NCBI GenBank assembly: GCA_964571275.1
Contig: CAZNCQ010000026.1
Span: 1-43,112, forward strand
Length of the DNA: 43,112 nt
Reading direction: 5' to 3'
Source of the DNA: DASRQZ01 sp964571275
GTDB taxonomy: Bacteria > Myxococcota_A > Polyangia > Fen-1088
A program made the position numbers and the translations under genes. Shown one piece after another: positions 24,729 to 33,498 of this stretch. How positions within the stretch are numbered: the first letter of the stretch is position 1; every line of letters starts with the position of its first letter. Below the pieces are notes generated by a model, which was given only the letters and a program-made list of their open reading frames with translations, ran no database searches and was not told the DNA's origin.

Positions 24729-25513
24729 TGAAGGCGGTGACGTTCTGGCAGGTGCTGCCCGCGATCGGGGTGTTCCTGTACTTCCTCGTCGGCCTGCTGG
24801 TGTTCAGCGCGCGCACGGTCTTGCGAGGGATGCCGCACGACCGCGAGATCGAGGGCCGCGGCCAGTCGGTCTTCATCAACTTCTACTTCCGCAACTTCTT
24901 CATCTGGATCGTGAGCCCGCTCTGGCGCCTGCTGCTGGCCAGCGGCGTGCGCGCCAATGCCGTGACCGGCATCGCCGCCGGGCTGGGCGCGTCGTCGGGC
25001 ATCGCGGTCGCGTGCGGGCGCTTCGCGCTCGGCGGCTGGCTCTTTCTGTTCTCGGGCATCCTCGACGCGCTCGACGGGCGGCTCGCGCGCGCGCACGGCG
25101 AGGCGTTGCCCAGCGGCACGATCGTCGACTCCGTGCTCGACCGCTACGCCGACTCGCTGATGCTGATGGGGCTGGCCTGGTACTTCCGCGGCAGCTGGGT
25201 GCTGATCCCGACGCTGGGGGCGATCCTGGGCACGTCGTTGATCCCGTACGTGCGCGCCAAGGCCGAGGCGCTGGGGGTCCCGTCACCGCCCGGGCTCATG
25301 CAGCGGGCCGAGCGGATTCTCTACCTGGGGACGGCGCTGGCGCTGACGCCGATCTTCGAGCTCATTGCGGCCCCGCATGAGCGCCATCCATTTCCCCGCC
25401 TGGCGGCGATCGGCATCGTCTTCATTGCCGTGACCACCAACGTCACCGCGATCCGCCGCTTCTGGCACCTGATCAACGTGGTCGACGGCCAGCGCCGCAA
25501 GCGCCCCGCTTGA
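24725..25513 (+). CDS. CDP-alcohol phosphatidyltransferase family protein
   Basis: A 262-aa membrane enzyme that transfers a phosphatidyl group from a CDP-linked lipid to an alcohol head group. The full catalytic signature D-x2-DG-x2-AR-x8-G-x3-D-x3-D is present (DALDGRLARAHGEALPSG, then TIVDSVLD). About six hydrophobic segments follow the usual order, with an extra N-terminal helix (LPAIGVFLYFLVGLLVFSA). Either GTG 24725 or ATG 24728 is the start; both overlap the glycosyltransferase stop. The head group cannot be read: inositol-phosphate, glycerol or another polyol are possible. The cobalamin genes begin 39 bp downstream on the same strand. Confidence 0.92.
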   Translation: MMKAVTFWQVLPAIGVFLYFLVGLLVFSARTVLRGMPHDREIEGRGQSVFINFYFRNFFIWIVSPLWRLLLASGVRANAVTGIAAGLGASSGIAVACGRFALGGWLFLFSGILDALDGRLARAHGEALPSGTIVDSVLDRYADSLMLMGLAWYFRGSWVLIPTLGAILGTSLIPYVRAKAEALGVPSPPGLMQRAERILYLGTALALTPIFELIAAPHERHPFPRLAAIGIVFIAVTTNVTAIRRFWHLINVVDGQRRKRPA

Positions 25514-25552
25514 CAGCCCGGCACCCGCGCGATACAGGCGCCGAAGCGCGCC

Positions 25553-26173
25553 ATGGCCACGACCGACGACCAGGCTTCGGGCCCCGCCCGCATCATTCTC
25601 GTGGGCGGCGGCGCGCGCTCGGGCAAGAGCCGGTTCGCGCTCGCGCGCGCGCGGCGGCTGGGCGCGCGGCGGATCTTCGTCGCTACCGGGCAGGCGCTGG
25701 ACGACGAGATGGCCGAGCGCATCGCCGCGCACGTGCGAACGCGCGGCGGCGACTTCCGCACCGTCGAGGAGCCGCTGGCCCTGCCCGAGGTGCTGGCGCA
25801 GATCGGGGGTGACGGCGGCGACAGCGGCGCCGACGTGGTGGTCGTCGACTGCCTGACGCTCTGGCTCTCGAATCTGGTGTGCCGCGGCGACGCCGAAGCG
25901 GGAATCGCAGAGCGCGTCGACGCGCTCTGCGCCACGCTCGCGCGCCGGCGATTTCACGCGCTGATCGTCACCAACGAGGTGGGCCTCGGCATCGTGCCCG
26001 ACGCGCCGCTCGCCCGCCTGTTCCGCGACGTGGCCGGACGCGCGCACCAGCGGCTGGCCGCGCTGGCCGACGAGATTCACCTGGCGATCCTGGGAACAAT
26101 CCTCAGGCTGCGCCCCGAACCACTGGCGGTCGCGCCCGGCGACATCGACGACCCAAAGGAGCCCATACCATGA
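25553..26173 (+). CDS. cobU: Adenosylcobinamide kinase / adenosylcobinamide-phosphate guanylyltransferase
   Basis: A 206-aa bifunctional CobU/CobP enzyme that phosphorylates adenosylcobinamide and converts it to AdoCbi-GDP. The P-loop is GGARSGKSRFAL, followed by IFVATGQALDDEMAERI, the RTVEEP segment, DCLTLWLSNLV and IVTNEVGLGIVP. ATG 25553 is the start. It overlaps cobT in an ATGA. No cobalamin riboswitch can be fitted into the 39 bp upstream, so if the operon is B12-controlled the element must lie farther 5'. Confidence 0.96.
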   Translation: MATTDDQASGPARIILVGGGARSGKSRFALARARRLGARRIFVATGQALDDEMAERIAAHVRTRGGDFRTVEEPLALPEVLAQIGGDGGDSGADVVVVDCLTLWLSNLVCRGDAEAGIAERVDALCATLARRRFHALIVTNEVGLGIVPDAPLARLFRDVAGRAHQRLAALADEIHLAILGTILRLRPEPLAVAPGDIDDPKEPIP

Positions 26174-27234
26174 CCCTGCTCGAAGCCACCTGCGCCCGGA
26201 TCCGCGAGCCCGACACGCGCGTCGCCGTCGAGATGCAGCGCCGGCTCGACGACAAGACCAAGCCACGCGGCAGCCTGGGGCGCCTCGAAGAGATCGCCTG
26301 CCAGGTGGCGGCGATCCGCGGCGACATCGACACGGCCGCCCTGCCGCCGCGCAAAGCGGTGGTGGTGATGGGGGCCGATCATGGCGTGGCCGAGGAATCG
26401 GTGAGCGCCTACCCGCAAGAGGTGACGGCGCAGATGCTGCTCAACTTCGCGCGCGGCGGCGCCGCCATCAACGTGCTGGCGCGCCAGGCGGGCGCGCGCG
26501 TCGTCGTGGTCGATATGGGCGTCAAGACCGAGCTGCCGGCGCTGCCCGAGATCCGGTCGCTGCGCATCGGCGCCGGCACGCGCAACTTCACGCGCGAGCC
26601 GGCGATGTCGCGCGCAGAGGCGCTGCGCGCGCTCGAGGCGGGCATCGACATCGCCACGGAGCTGGCGGCGGATGGCATCACGCTGCTGGGGATCGGCGAC
26701 ATGGGCATCGGCAACACCACGTCGTCGAGCGCGCTCACCGCGGCGTTCACCGGCGCGCCGCCCGCGGAGGTCGTGGGCCGCGGCACCGGCATCGACGACG
26801 ACGGCCTGCACCGCAAGATCGACGTGGTCCGGCGCGCGCTCGCCTTGCACCGGCCCGACGCCGCCGACGCGGTCGGCACGCTGGCCCAGCTCGGCGGCTA
26901 CGAGATCGCGGGCCTGGCCGGCGTGGTCCTGGGCGCCGTGGCCGCGCGCGTACCGGTGATCGTCGACGGCTTCATCTGCGGCGCCGCCGCGCTGACCGCC
27001 GCGCGCATCGCGCCGGCCGCCGCGGCCTCGCTGATCGCCTCGCATCGTTCGGTCGAGGCGGGACATCGCGCCGTGCTGAAGGCGATCGGCCAGCGGCCCT
27101 TGCTGGATCTCGACCTGCGCCTCGGCGAAGGAACAGGCGCGGTGCTGGCCATGAACCTGGTCGAGGCCGCGCTGGCGATCGTGCGCGAGATGGCGACGTT
27201 CGCGTCGGCGGGCGTCACCGACCGCGACGCCTGA
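26170..27234 (+). CDS. cobT: Nicotinate-nucleotide--dimethylbenzimidazole phosphoribosyltransferase
   Basis: A 354-aa CobT that makes alpha-ribazole phosphate for the lower ligand of cobalamin. Visible are KTKPRGSLGRLEEIA near the N-terminus, VVMGADHGVAEESVSAYPQE, GIGDMGIGNTTSSSAL, GRGTGID and, near the C-terminus, LRLGEGTGAVLAMNLVEAAL with the catalytic Glu of the LGEGTGA loop. ATG 26170 has AAGGAG upstream and overlaps the cobU stop. Length and motif order are normal. Confidence 0.97.
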   Translation: MTLLEATCARIREPDTRVAVEMQRRLDDKTKPRGSLGRLEEIACQVAAIRGDIDTAALPPRKAVVVMGADHGVAEESVSAYPQEVTAQMLLNFARGGAAINVLARQAGARVVVVDMGVKTELPALPEIRSLRIGAGTRNFTREPAMSRAEALRALEAGIDIATELAADGITLLGIGDMGIGNTTSSSALTAAFTGAPPAEVVGRGTGIDDDGLHRKIDVVRRALALHRPDAADAVGTLAQLGGYEIAGLAGVVLGAVAARVPVIVDGFICGAAALTAARIAPAAAASLIASHRSVEAGHRAVLKAIGQRPLLDLDLRLGEGTGAVLAMNLVEAALAIVREMATFASAGVTDRDA

Positions 27235-27244
27235 CGCGCGCAGC

Positions 27245-28093
27245 ATGGTGAGCCTGCTCCGCTCGATCGCCGCGGCGTTTTCCTTCCTGACGCGCCTGCC
27301 GGTGCCCTCGCGCGCCATCGGCGAGGGCGACGTCGCCGCCACGTCGCTCGGACGCTCGGTGGTCTGGTTTCCGCTCGTCGGCGCGGCGATTGGCGGCGTG
27401 CAAGCCGCCGTCGCGTGGCTGCTGGGCGGGCATCTGCCGCCGGCGCTGATCGCGGTGACGCTCGTGACGATCTCGGCGGTGCTCACGGGTGGCCTGCACC
27501 TCGACGGCGTCGCCGACACCTTCGACGCCTGGGGCGGCGGCCGCGGCGATCGCGCGCGCATGCTCGAGATCATGCGCGACAGCCGCATCGGCGCGCACGG
27601 CGCGGTCGCGCTGGTGTTGCTGCTGGCGGCGAAGATCGCAGCCGTCGCCAACCTCCTTCCGCACACCGAGCTGCTGCCGCGCTTCGACCGACTCACGTAC
27701 GGCGATCCCTTCCAGCGCGGCGCGCTCTGGCCGCTGCTGGCGGCGCCGGTGCTCGCGCGCTGGGCGGCGGTTCCGCTGCTCGTCTTCTTTCGCTACGCGC
27801 GCGCTGACGGCCTCGGCAGCCCGTTTCGCGCGCACGCGCGGCCCGCGCACGTCGCGGGCGCGACCGCGGTGGCGCTGGCCGCGGCCGTCGCGATCGTTGC
27901 CGCCACGCCGTCGGCCGACGTCTCGACGGCGATCGGCATCGCCGCCGCCAGCGCGCTCGGAGTCGCGCTGGCGTTGGCGGGCCTGCTCGATCGGCGCCTC
28001 GACGGCCTCACCGGCGACGTCTACGGTGCGGCGATCGAGCTCGCCGAGGTGGCGGTGCTGGTCGCGGCGACCGTGACCAGCGGTCCCGTCTAG
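27245..28093 (+). CDS. cobS: Adenosylcobinamide-GDP ribazoletransferase (cobalamin synthase)
   Basis: A 282-aa polytopic membrane enzyme that joins AdoCbi-GDP and alpha-ribazole(-phosphate) to make adenosylcobalamin (phosphate). The CobS signature GGLHLDGVADTFDAWGGG is followed by RMLEIMRDSRIGAHGAVAL; several hydrophobic helices and a C-terminal GLTGDVYGAAIELAEVAVLV complete it. It begins 10 nt after cobT, completing cobU-cobT-cobS; cobC and cobD are not here. Its TAG stop shares the tetramer CTAG (28090-28093) with the stop of the convergent lipoprotein. Confidence 0.96.
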   Translation: MVSLLRSIAAAFSFLTRLPVPSRAIGEGDVAATSLGRSVVWFPLVGAAIGGVQAAVAWLLGGHLPPALIAVTLVTISAVLTGGLHLDGVADTFDAWGGGRGDRARMLEIMRDSRIGAHGAVALVLLLAAKIAAVANLLPHTELLPRFDRLTYGDPFQRGALWPLLAAPVLARWAAVPLLVFFRYARADGLGSPFRAHARPAHVAGATAVALAAAVAIVAATPSADVSTAIGIAAASALGVALALAGLLDRRLDGLTGDVYGAAIELAEVAVLVAATVTSGPV

Positions 28094-29001
28094 GGAGTCT
28101 CGTTGGCGGCGAAGAGGATCACGAACGCCGTACCGGGCGTCGAGCCCGCGGTCAGCGCCGGCCAGACGCGCGTGTCGCCGCTCGGCGCCGTGACCGTCCA
28201 GGTCGCGACGATCGCAGTCGGATTCGCGGTCGGCTTGGGCACGACCAGGAACGAGCCGTTCGCCGAGGTCGACGTCCCCACGCCGCTGAAGTCGGCGGTC
28301 GGGTAGATGATGTTCACCCGGGCGTCGGTCGTGGTGACCGTCGCGCCCGCGACCGGCAGCGGGCCCTGACTCAGCTTGCTGACGACCGTACCGATCATGA
28401 ACCCGCGCGCGGTCAGCTGGCCGGGCACGAGGGTCGTGTCCGACAGCGCCCCGGCCGCGAACGTCGCGAGCGCGCCCTCGGTCGCGACGCTGACCGCGAA
28501 GAGCGGCACGTTGGTGATCGGCGCGTGCGACACCTTGATCGTGTTGATGAACGCGCTCGAGCCCGCGCCGGTGCCGGTCTTGACCCACAAGCGGCCCGTC
28601 GTACGCGCGTCGTCGAGGATGCCGACCAACCCGAGCGAGATGCCCGAGACGTTGACGTTGTCGAAGCTCCAGGGGCAACCGGTCGCAGGGCAGCCCGTGG
28701 TGGTGAGCGCCCCGCCCGCGAGCGGCGGCGCCGTCGGATTCGCGATCACGATCGCAGGATCGACGACGGCAACATTGATCATGCTGAAATCGTTGGTCGG
28801 ATCCAGGGCCTTGGTCAGCGCGTGCGGCGCGGCGGTCCCCGACACCGTGACCAGCGCCGGCCCGGCGTCGGCGACAGCGTCGGTCCCGGCGTCGCCGGTA
28901 GAGCCGCCGACTCCCGAATCGCTGTTGGTCCCGCTGCTGCTGCTACACGCGCTGAGTGCCAGCGCCCCCGAAAGCCCGATCGCGCAGAATATTCGCATCA
29001 T
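28090..29001 (-). CDS. Secreted lipoprotein of unknown function, downstream of FadL
   Basis: A 303-aa lipoprotein: signal peptide with lipobox LALSAC (Cys19), then a Ser/Gly/Asp-rich linker (SSSSGTNSDSGVGGSTGDAG) and a beta-rich body made of Thr/Val/Ala strands. A segment GPLPVAGATVTTTDARV resembles a carboxypeptidase-regulatory-like (transthyretin-fold) motif. No catalytic motif is visible. The start is the first of two ATGs at 29001. It lies 11 bp behind fadL and is surely co-transcribed, which suggests a surface or periplasmic partner for hydrophobic-substrate uptake; that role is inference. Confidence 0.75.
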   Translation of the reverse strand: MMRIFCAIGLSGALALSACSSSSGTNSDSGVGGSTGDAGTDAVADAGPALVTVSGTAAPHALTKALDPTNDFSMINVAVVDPAIVIANPTAPPLAGGALTTTGCPATGCPWSFDNVNVSGISLGLVGILDDARTTGRLWVKTGTGAGSSAFINTIKVSHAPITNVPLFAVSVATEGALATFAAGALSDTTLVPGQLTARGFMIGTVVSKLSQGPLPVAGATVTTTDARVNIIYPTADFSGVGTSTSANGSFLVVPKPTANPTAIVATWTVTAPSGDTRVWPALTAGSTPGTAFVILFAANETP

Positions 29002-29012
29002 GGTGAGGTAAC

Positions 29013-30464
29013 CTACGGACGGGGGCGAAAATCGTCAAGTATCGCGCCCAACGACAGCGAAACGACGTCGAGAGAGGCCTTGTAAACGCCATTGCCGACG
29101 ACGGTTGGCGCCGGATCCGTGCAGCCCATCGTCGAGCAAGGTGTGACCACCTGCACGACCTGGCTGTTGGTGACGCTCTGATCGGCGATGAAGTGATGAG
29201 CGTAGGCCGCGCTGGCGTTCAAACCGCGCCAGATCTTCACGGTTGCACCGACGCTGACCACGTCGCGCTGCCAGTTGCCGAAATCGACGGACACGCTCTT
29301 GAGCGGGATCGCCGACGTCTCGTGCAAATAGCCGGCGCGCACGGTGAGGCGGTTTGGCAGGAGGTCGTAGTCGGCGCCGACGCGCACGCTGATCGAGTCC
29401 TGATAGTCCTTCTGGAAGACGATGTTGGCGAGCGTTCGATCGGTCGGCATCGGGGTGGTGATGTGAATGTTTTGCGGGCGAATCTCGATCGTGTGCAGCT
29501 CCGACCAGAGCTCGGCGACGACGTCCGCCTCGACCCGCAGGCGCGACTTGATCGCGTACTGCGCACCCAGGCGGATCACGTCGGGGAAGCGCAGGAAGAA
29601 GTCGGTCGAATTGCCGACGACGGTGACCGCCAGCGCGGTTGCGGCCGGAGGAAGGTCGGTGGTCAGCGTCCCGTGCGCGAGGAAATCGAACCGCGGGCGA
29701 TAAGACAGCCCGAGCGCCAGCTTCGGAATCGGCCGCACGGTCACACCAAAAACCGCCGTCGGCACGACCGTGTTCGAGACGTCGACGTTGGCGACGGCGT
29801 CGAAAGCCGGATCGGTCCCCATGTAGGGCCCCGACCAGACCGCCTGCGAAAATTTCGCTGACCCGTGGACCAGCTGCAGCGTGACGCCCGCGCTCAACCA
29901 GTCCTTGTACGACGCCGCGATCGCCGCCGAGTAGTAGATGATGAAGTAGTCGGTCGACATGATCGCGTAGCGCTGCGGATCCTGCGCGGCGGGCAGCGGC
30001 ATGGCCGGTGGGTGCGTTCCGGGATAGGACTCCTGGCCGATCGCGCTCGGCGTGGTGAAGCCGATCGCGACGGTGAGCGCCGACAGCGGGCCCACTGGCC
30101 CGAACCCGTAGCTGACGATCGGCGCGCCGACGAGGAACCCGCCCGCGGAGTTCGACGCCGTGCCGCCGCTCGCGGCCGCGAAGCTCAGTTGCTGAAACGA
30201 TAGATTCGCGTCGAGCGTGAGACGCAGACCGTGCTGCGACGCGAACCCCGCGGGGTTGTACTGCATGGCGAGCCCGTCGGTGGGGTCCGCCGCGTAGGCG
30301 CCGCCGCGCCCGATCGCGATCGTGCCGATGTCGGGGTGCTCGATCCCGGCCGCGAACGCCGGCGCGCCCGCCAGCATCATCGCACCGACGAGCCACCCGA
30401 CGCGGGACCGACCTGCGCGGAGGGCGTCACCGGAAAGCCCCCAACAACGATTGCTCGTGCTCAT
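29013..30464 (-). CDS. FadL/OmpP1-family outer membrane transporter
   Basis: A 483-aa outer membrane beta-barrel for long-chain fatty acids or other hydrophobic compounds. The signal peptide (WLVGAMMLAGAPAFA) is followed directly by the FadL-type N-terminal hatch: IGRGGAYAADPTDGLAMQYN with NPAG following (the conserved NPA motif). Alternating barrel strands follow to the C-terminus (LGLSYRPRFDF, LRVEADVVAELWSE, VRAGYLHETSAIPLKSVS). The start is ATG 30464. It lies between an acyl-CoA dehydrogenase-like gene (94 bp upstream) and a lipoprotein (11 bp downstream), all minus strand. Confidence 0.92.
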   Translation of the reverse strand: MSTSNRCWGLSGDALRAGRSRVGWLVGAMMLAGAPAFAAGIEHPDIGTIAIGRGGAYAADPTDGLAMQYNPAGFASQHGLRLTLDANLSFQQLSFAAASGGTASNSAGGFLVGAPIVSYGFGPVGPLSALTVAIGFTTPSAIGQESYPGTHPPAMPLPAAQDPQRYAIMSTDYFIIYYSAAIAASYKDWLSAGVTLQLVHGSAKFSQAVWSGPYMGTDPAFDAVANVDVSNTVVPTAVFGVTVRPIPKLALGLSYRPRFDFLAHGTLTTDLPPAATALAVTVVGNSTDFFLRFPDVIRLGAQYAIKSRLRVEADVVAELWSELHTIEIRPQNIHITTPMPTDRTLANIVFQKDYQDSISVRVGADYDLLPNRLTVRAGYLHETSAIPLKSVSVDFGNWQRDVVSVGATVKIWRGLNASAAYAHHFIADQSVTNSQVVQVVTPCSTMGCTDPAPTVVGNGVYKASLDVVSLSLGAILDDFRPRP

Positions 30465-30474
30465 GGGCCCGTCG

Positions 30475-30505
30475 AGGGTACGCCGAGATACCCGGGCGCC
30501 GTCAA
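30475..30505 (-). promoter_or_regulatory. Possible fadL promoter
   Basis: On the minus strand TTGACG (30505-30500) is followed 19 bp later by TACCCT (30480-30475), 10 nt before ATG 30464. The spacing is long for a sigma-70-type site, so this is weak. Confidence 0.25.
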
Positions 30506-30558
30506 GCCGCGCGCGCGAGCGCGGGAAAAATACGCGCGTGTCCCGAGAGCCGACCTTC

Positions 30559-31731
30559 TCAGAACTGGGGCAGCCCGGTGAGCGCGCGGCCGATGAAATC
30601 GTTCAGGTGATCGACCGTGGGAGCCATCACCCAGCCGGCGCGCGCGTCGCGGAACAACCTCTCGACGGGCATCTGCTTCGAGAACGCGGCGCCGCCGCCG
30701 GCCTTCATCGCCAGGTCGGTCACGTCGACCGCGGCCTGCAGCGACGCGAGCCGGCTCTGCAGCACGTAGACCGGCGTGGTCTCCGACGGATTGTCGAGCT
30801 CGGCGACCGTGTAAGCGAGCAGCGCGCGCGCCTGCTCGGTGCGCACGCTCATCTGCGCCAGGCGCGCGCGCAGGATCGGGAGATCGCGCAGGTCGCTGCC
30901 CTCGTGCTCGAAGCGCGATCCGATCAGGTGTGCCTTGGTCAGCTCGACCGCCTCGAGGCAGATGCCGTTGGCCATCGCCGCCGTGCCGACGCAGAACCAG
31001 GGCAGCACGACGTCGCGGGTCATGTTCGTCCCCTCGCCCATCGCGCACAGCAGATCGCGATCGCCGAGCCGGTAGCTCTCGATGTCGACTGGCGCCGAAT
31101 CGTTGCCGCGCAGGCCGAGCCCGTTGAACGTCCCCTTCGTGCGCACCTCGGTCGCGCGCGGGCGCATCAAGTACAGCACCGAGTCCGAGGGCGACGCCGC
31201 GCCCGGCCGCCGCGCGCTCGCGACGTACGAGTCGGCGTGCCGCGCCGACGTCACCCACGACTTGTGCGCGCTCACGACATAGCCGACTTCCCCCTGGCGC
31301 GGCTCGAGCTCTGACATCGGCGACCAGAACTGCGACCGGGAGCCGATCTCGGAGAACGCCAGCGTCGTCAGGTGCTTGCCGGCGGCGACGTCGCGCAGGA
31401 TCGAGTCGCGGCTGTCGAGCGTCGTCGACGCGGCGACGACCTGCGACGCGCTGATGTGCATCGTGTAGATCATCGCGGTCGACGCGCAACCGCGCGCCAG
31501 CTCCTCGACGACGGCAGCGAACACGCGCATCCCCTGCCCGCCGCCGCCGAGCTGGCCGGGCGCGCACAACCCGGCGAGGCCGTTGCGCGCCAGAGCGTCG
31601 ACGCTCTCGCTCGGAAAGCGGCCCGTGGCGTCGACATCGGCGGCGTGCACCGCCAGCACGTCACGCGCGACGGTAGCTGCGGCGGCGACGTACCTGGACC
31701 CGGACGCGTCCACTCCGCCCATGCTCGCCAT
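30559..31731 (-). CDS. Acyl-CoA dehydrogenase family flavoprotein (atypical)
   Basis: A 390-aa protein with the acyl-CoA dehydrogenase fold: N-terminal helical domain (LARNGLAGLCAPGQLGGGGQ), a central beta domain with LAFSEIGSRSQFWSP and SAHKSWVTSA (FAD-contact segments), and a C-terminal helical domain. The last motif reads LFRDARAGWVMAPTVDHLND, then FIGRAL, where most family members have an EGT-type segment with the catalytic Glu. No Glu occurs there, so it may use another base or be a flavin monooxygenase-like relative (DszC-type). ATG 31731 is the start. Upstream (65 bp) is a hybrid kinase; downstream are fadL and a lipoprotein. Confidence 0.88.
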   Translation of the reverse strand: MASMGGVDASGSRYVAAAATVARDVLAVHAADVDATGRFPSESVDALARNGLAGLCAPGQLGGGGQGMRVFAAVVEELARGCASTAMIYTMHISASQVVAASTTLDSRDSILRDVAAGKHLTTLAFSEIGSRSQFWSPMSELEPRQGEVGYVVSAHKSWVTSARHADSYVASARRPGAASPSDSVLYLMRPRATEVRTKGTFNGLGLRGNDSAPVDIESYRLGDRDLLCAMGEGTNMTRDVVLPWFCVGTAAMANGICLEAVELTKAHLIGSRFEHEGSDLRDLPILRARLAQMSVRTEQARALLAYTVAELDNPSETTPVYVLQSRLASLQAAVDVTDLAMKAGGGAAFSKQMPVERLFRDARAGWVMAPTVDHLNDFIGRALTGLPQF

Positions 31732-31796
31732 TCTTGCGCTTCTAGCGCCCGCTCGGGGACCGCGTCAAGACGCTCGCCGCACGTCGCGGGCGACGA

Positions 31797-33491
31797 TCAG
31801 CGCAGCAGGTTCTTCATCAGCGCGCGCAGGTTCTGAAAATCGATCGGCTTTTCGATGCGCGCGTTCCCAACCTGCTCGAGAAACTCGCGCGCCTTGGCGG
31901 TGAACGCGCCGCCGGTCAGGAAGATCACGCGCTCGGCCTGCTCGGGCGCGACGCGCGCGAGCTCGGAATAGAGCTCCATTCCCGTCATCTCGGGCATCAT
32001 GAGGTCGCAGAGCACCACGTCGTAGCGCTCGCCGCCCGCCAGCCGCGACACCGCCTGCCGCGCGTCCGAGACACAGGTGATCTGGTAGTCGGTGCCGAAC
32101 GCGCGGCGAAGCGCGCCCAGGATCATCGGCTCGTCGTCGATGATCAGCACGCGCTCGCCCTGCCGTTCGCCCTCGGGCCCGCGGCCCGAGACCATCGCGG
32201 ACACGTCGTCGACGGTGGCCGGCGGCAGCGTCACGCGGAACGTGCTGCCCTGACCGATCCGGCTCTCGACGGCGATCGTGCCGCCGAGGTCAGCCAGGAT
32301 CCCGCGGCAGATCCAGAGACCGAGCCCGGTGCCGACGCCGTCGGGCTTGGTGGTGAAGAACGGCTCGAAGATGCGCGTGAGGATCTCGGGCGCGATGCCG
32401 ACGCCGGTGTCGCGCACCTCGATGATCACGCGGCCGTCGCGATCGGTCGCTGTGCTGACGCGGATCTCGTTTCGCTCGGCCTCGCCCTCGGGGATTGCCT
32501 GGGCGGCGTTGAGCAGCAAGTTCAGGAACACCTGGCCGAGGCGCGATTCATTGCCCTCGATGAGCGGCACCTCGCCGAAGTCCTTCACCAGGCGGGCGCG
32601 GTGGCGGATCTCGTTCCAGGCGATGTTGATCGAGGAATCGAGCACGCGCCGCAGGACGACCGGACCGCGCACCTCCTCGTTGCCGCGCCCGAAGACCTTG
32701 AGATCGCGCACGATGTTGCGCACGCGGTCGGCGCCCTCGCGCGCCTCGCCCAGCGCCTCGATGACCTCGTCGAGGTTGAATCCGACCTCGGGCGCCAGCG
32801 ACGCTTGCAGCGCCAGCTTGCCGGTCAGCGCCGCCAGCTGGCGGCGCGTGAAGTCGATGTTCGCGACGATGTACGCGAGCGGGTTGTTGATCTCGTGCGC
32901 GACGCCCGCGGCGAGCGTTCCCACCGCCGCCATGCGGCCGGCGAAGATCAGCTGTTCCTCCATGTGCCGCCGCTCGGTGACGTCGCGAACGTAGACGTAG
33001 TGCCCGCGCACCTCGGGGACGGCCGCGGTGCCACGCTGGCCCGGATCGCCCGCTCCCAAGCTCGGTCCCAAGCTGGGTCCAACGATCGGGACGATCGTCA
33101 GCTCGATCGCGAACGGCGTCCCATCCTTGCGCAGGCCGGTCGCGGCGCGCTCGACGCGGTCGTGACCGGCGGCGGTCACCGCGGCGGCCAGCGCCGTGCG
33201 CTCGTCGCTGGCCAGCGTCTCGTGCCAGGATCGCCCCATGAGCTCGTGGCTGCTGTAGCCGAACATCGCGGAAAACGATCGGTTGACCGTGACCACGCGC
33301 CCGTCGGCGTCCGCGCGAAAGATCGCCTCGCCGGCGTCGCCGAGCGCGGCGCTCAGCTCGCGGACCTGCTCTTGCAGCAGACCAACCAGGCCATTGCCGC
33401 CAGCCGCTGTCTCTCCCGTCTCCGTCCGCTCGTGCGCGATCCCGGTGGGGACGCTGCGCTGCAGATCGGCGGGCCGAGATCGGAGTCGCAC
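31797..33491 (-). CDS. PAS-domain hybrid histidine kinase with C-terminal receiver
   Basis: A 564-aa cytoplasmic sensor (no transmembrane segment). Residues about 40-170 form a PAS domain (EAIFRADADGRVVTVNRSFS, then GYSSHELMGRSW). HisKA has its His in GVAHEINNPLAYIVANI. HATPase_c has NLLLNAAQAIPEG, DTGVGIAPE and GTGLGLWICRGIL. A C-terminal receiver follows (VLIIDDEPMILGAL; Asp in DVVLCDLMMPEMTGME; Lys in RIEKPIDF). A 12-bp tandem DNA repeat at 33054-33077 encodes the loop PSLGPSLG in the PAS domain. The start is GTG 33491, next to an inverted repeat. NtrB-like kinases with a terminal receiver usually feed a phosphorelay; the partner is not identified. Confidence 0.93.
   Translation of the reverse strand: MRLRSRPADLQRSVPTGIAHERTETGETAAGGNGLVGLLQEQVRELSAALGDAGEAIFRADADGRVVTVNRSFSAMFGYSSHELMGRSWHETLASDERTALAAAVTAAGHDRVERAATGLRKDGTPFAIELTIVPIVGPSLGPSLGAGDPGQRGTAAVPEVRGHYVYVRDVTERRHMEEQLIFAGRMAAVGTLAAGVAHEINNPLAYIVANIDFTRRQLAALTGKLALQASLAPEVGFNLDEVIEALGEAREGADRVRNIVRDLKVFGRGNEEVRGPVVLRRVLDSSINIAWNEIRHRARLVKDFGEVPLIEGNESRLGQVFLNLLLNAAQAIPEGEAERNEIRVSTATDRDGRVIIEVRDTGVGIAPEILTRIFEPFFTTKPDGVGTGLGLWICRGILADLGGTIAVESRIGQGSTFRVTLPPATVDDVSAMVSGRGPEGERQGERVLIIDDEPMILGALRRAFGTDYQITCVSDARQAVSRLAGGERYDVVLCDLMMPEMTGMELYSELARVAPEQAERVIFLTGGAFTAKAREFLEQVGNARIEKPIDFQNLRALMKNLLR
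33054..33077. repeat. 12-bp tandem duplication inside the PAS kinase gene
   Basis: Two adjacent 12-bp units (33054-33065 and 33066-33077), identical but for one base, encode the repeated tetrapeptide in PSLGPSLG. It adds a small in-frame insertion to a PAS loop. Confidence 0.7.
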
Positions 33492-33498
33492 ACCCCGA

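Noticed and set aside
25514..25552. Cobalamin riboswitch before cobU
   Set aside because: Only 39 bp separate cobU from the upstream gene and no B12-box-like sequence is seen.
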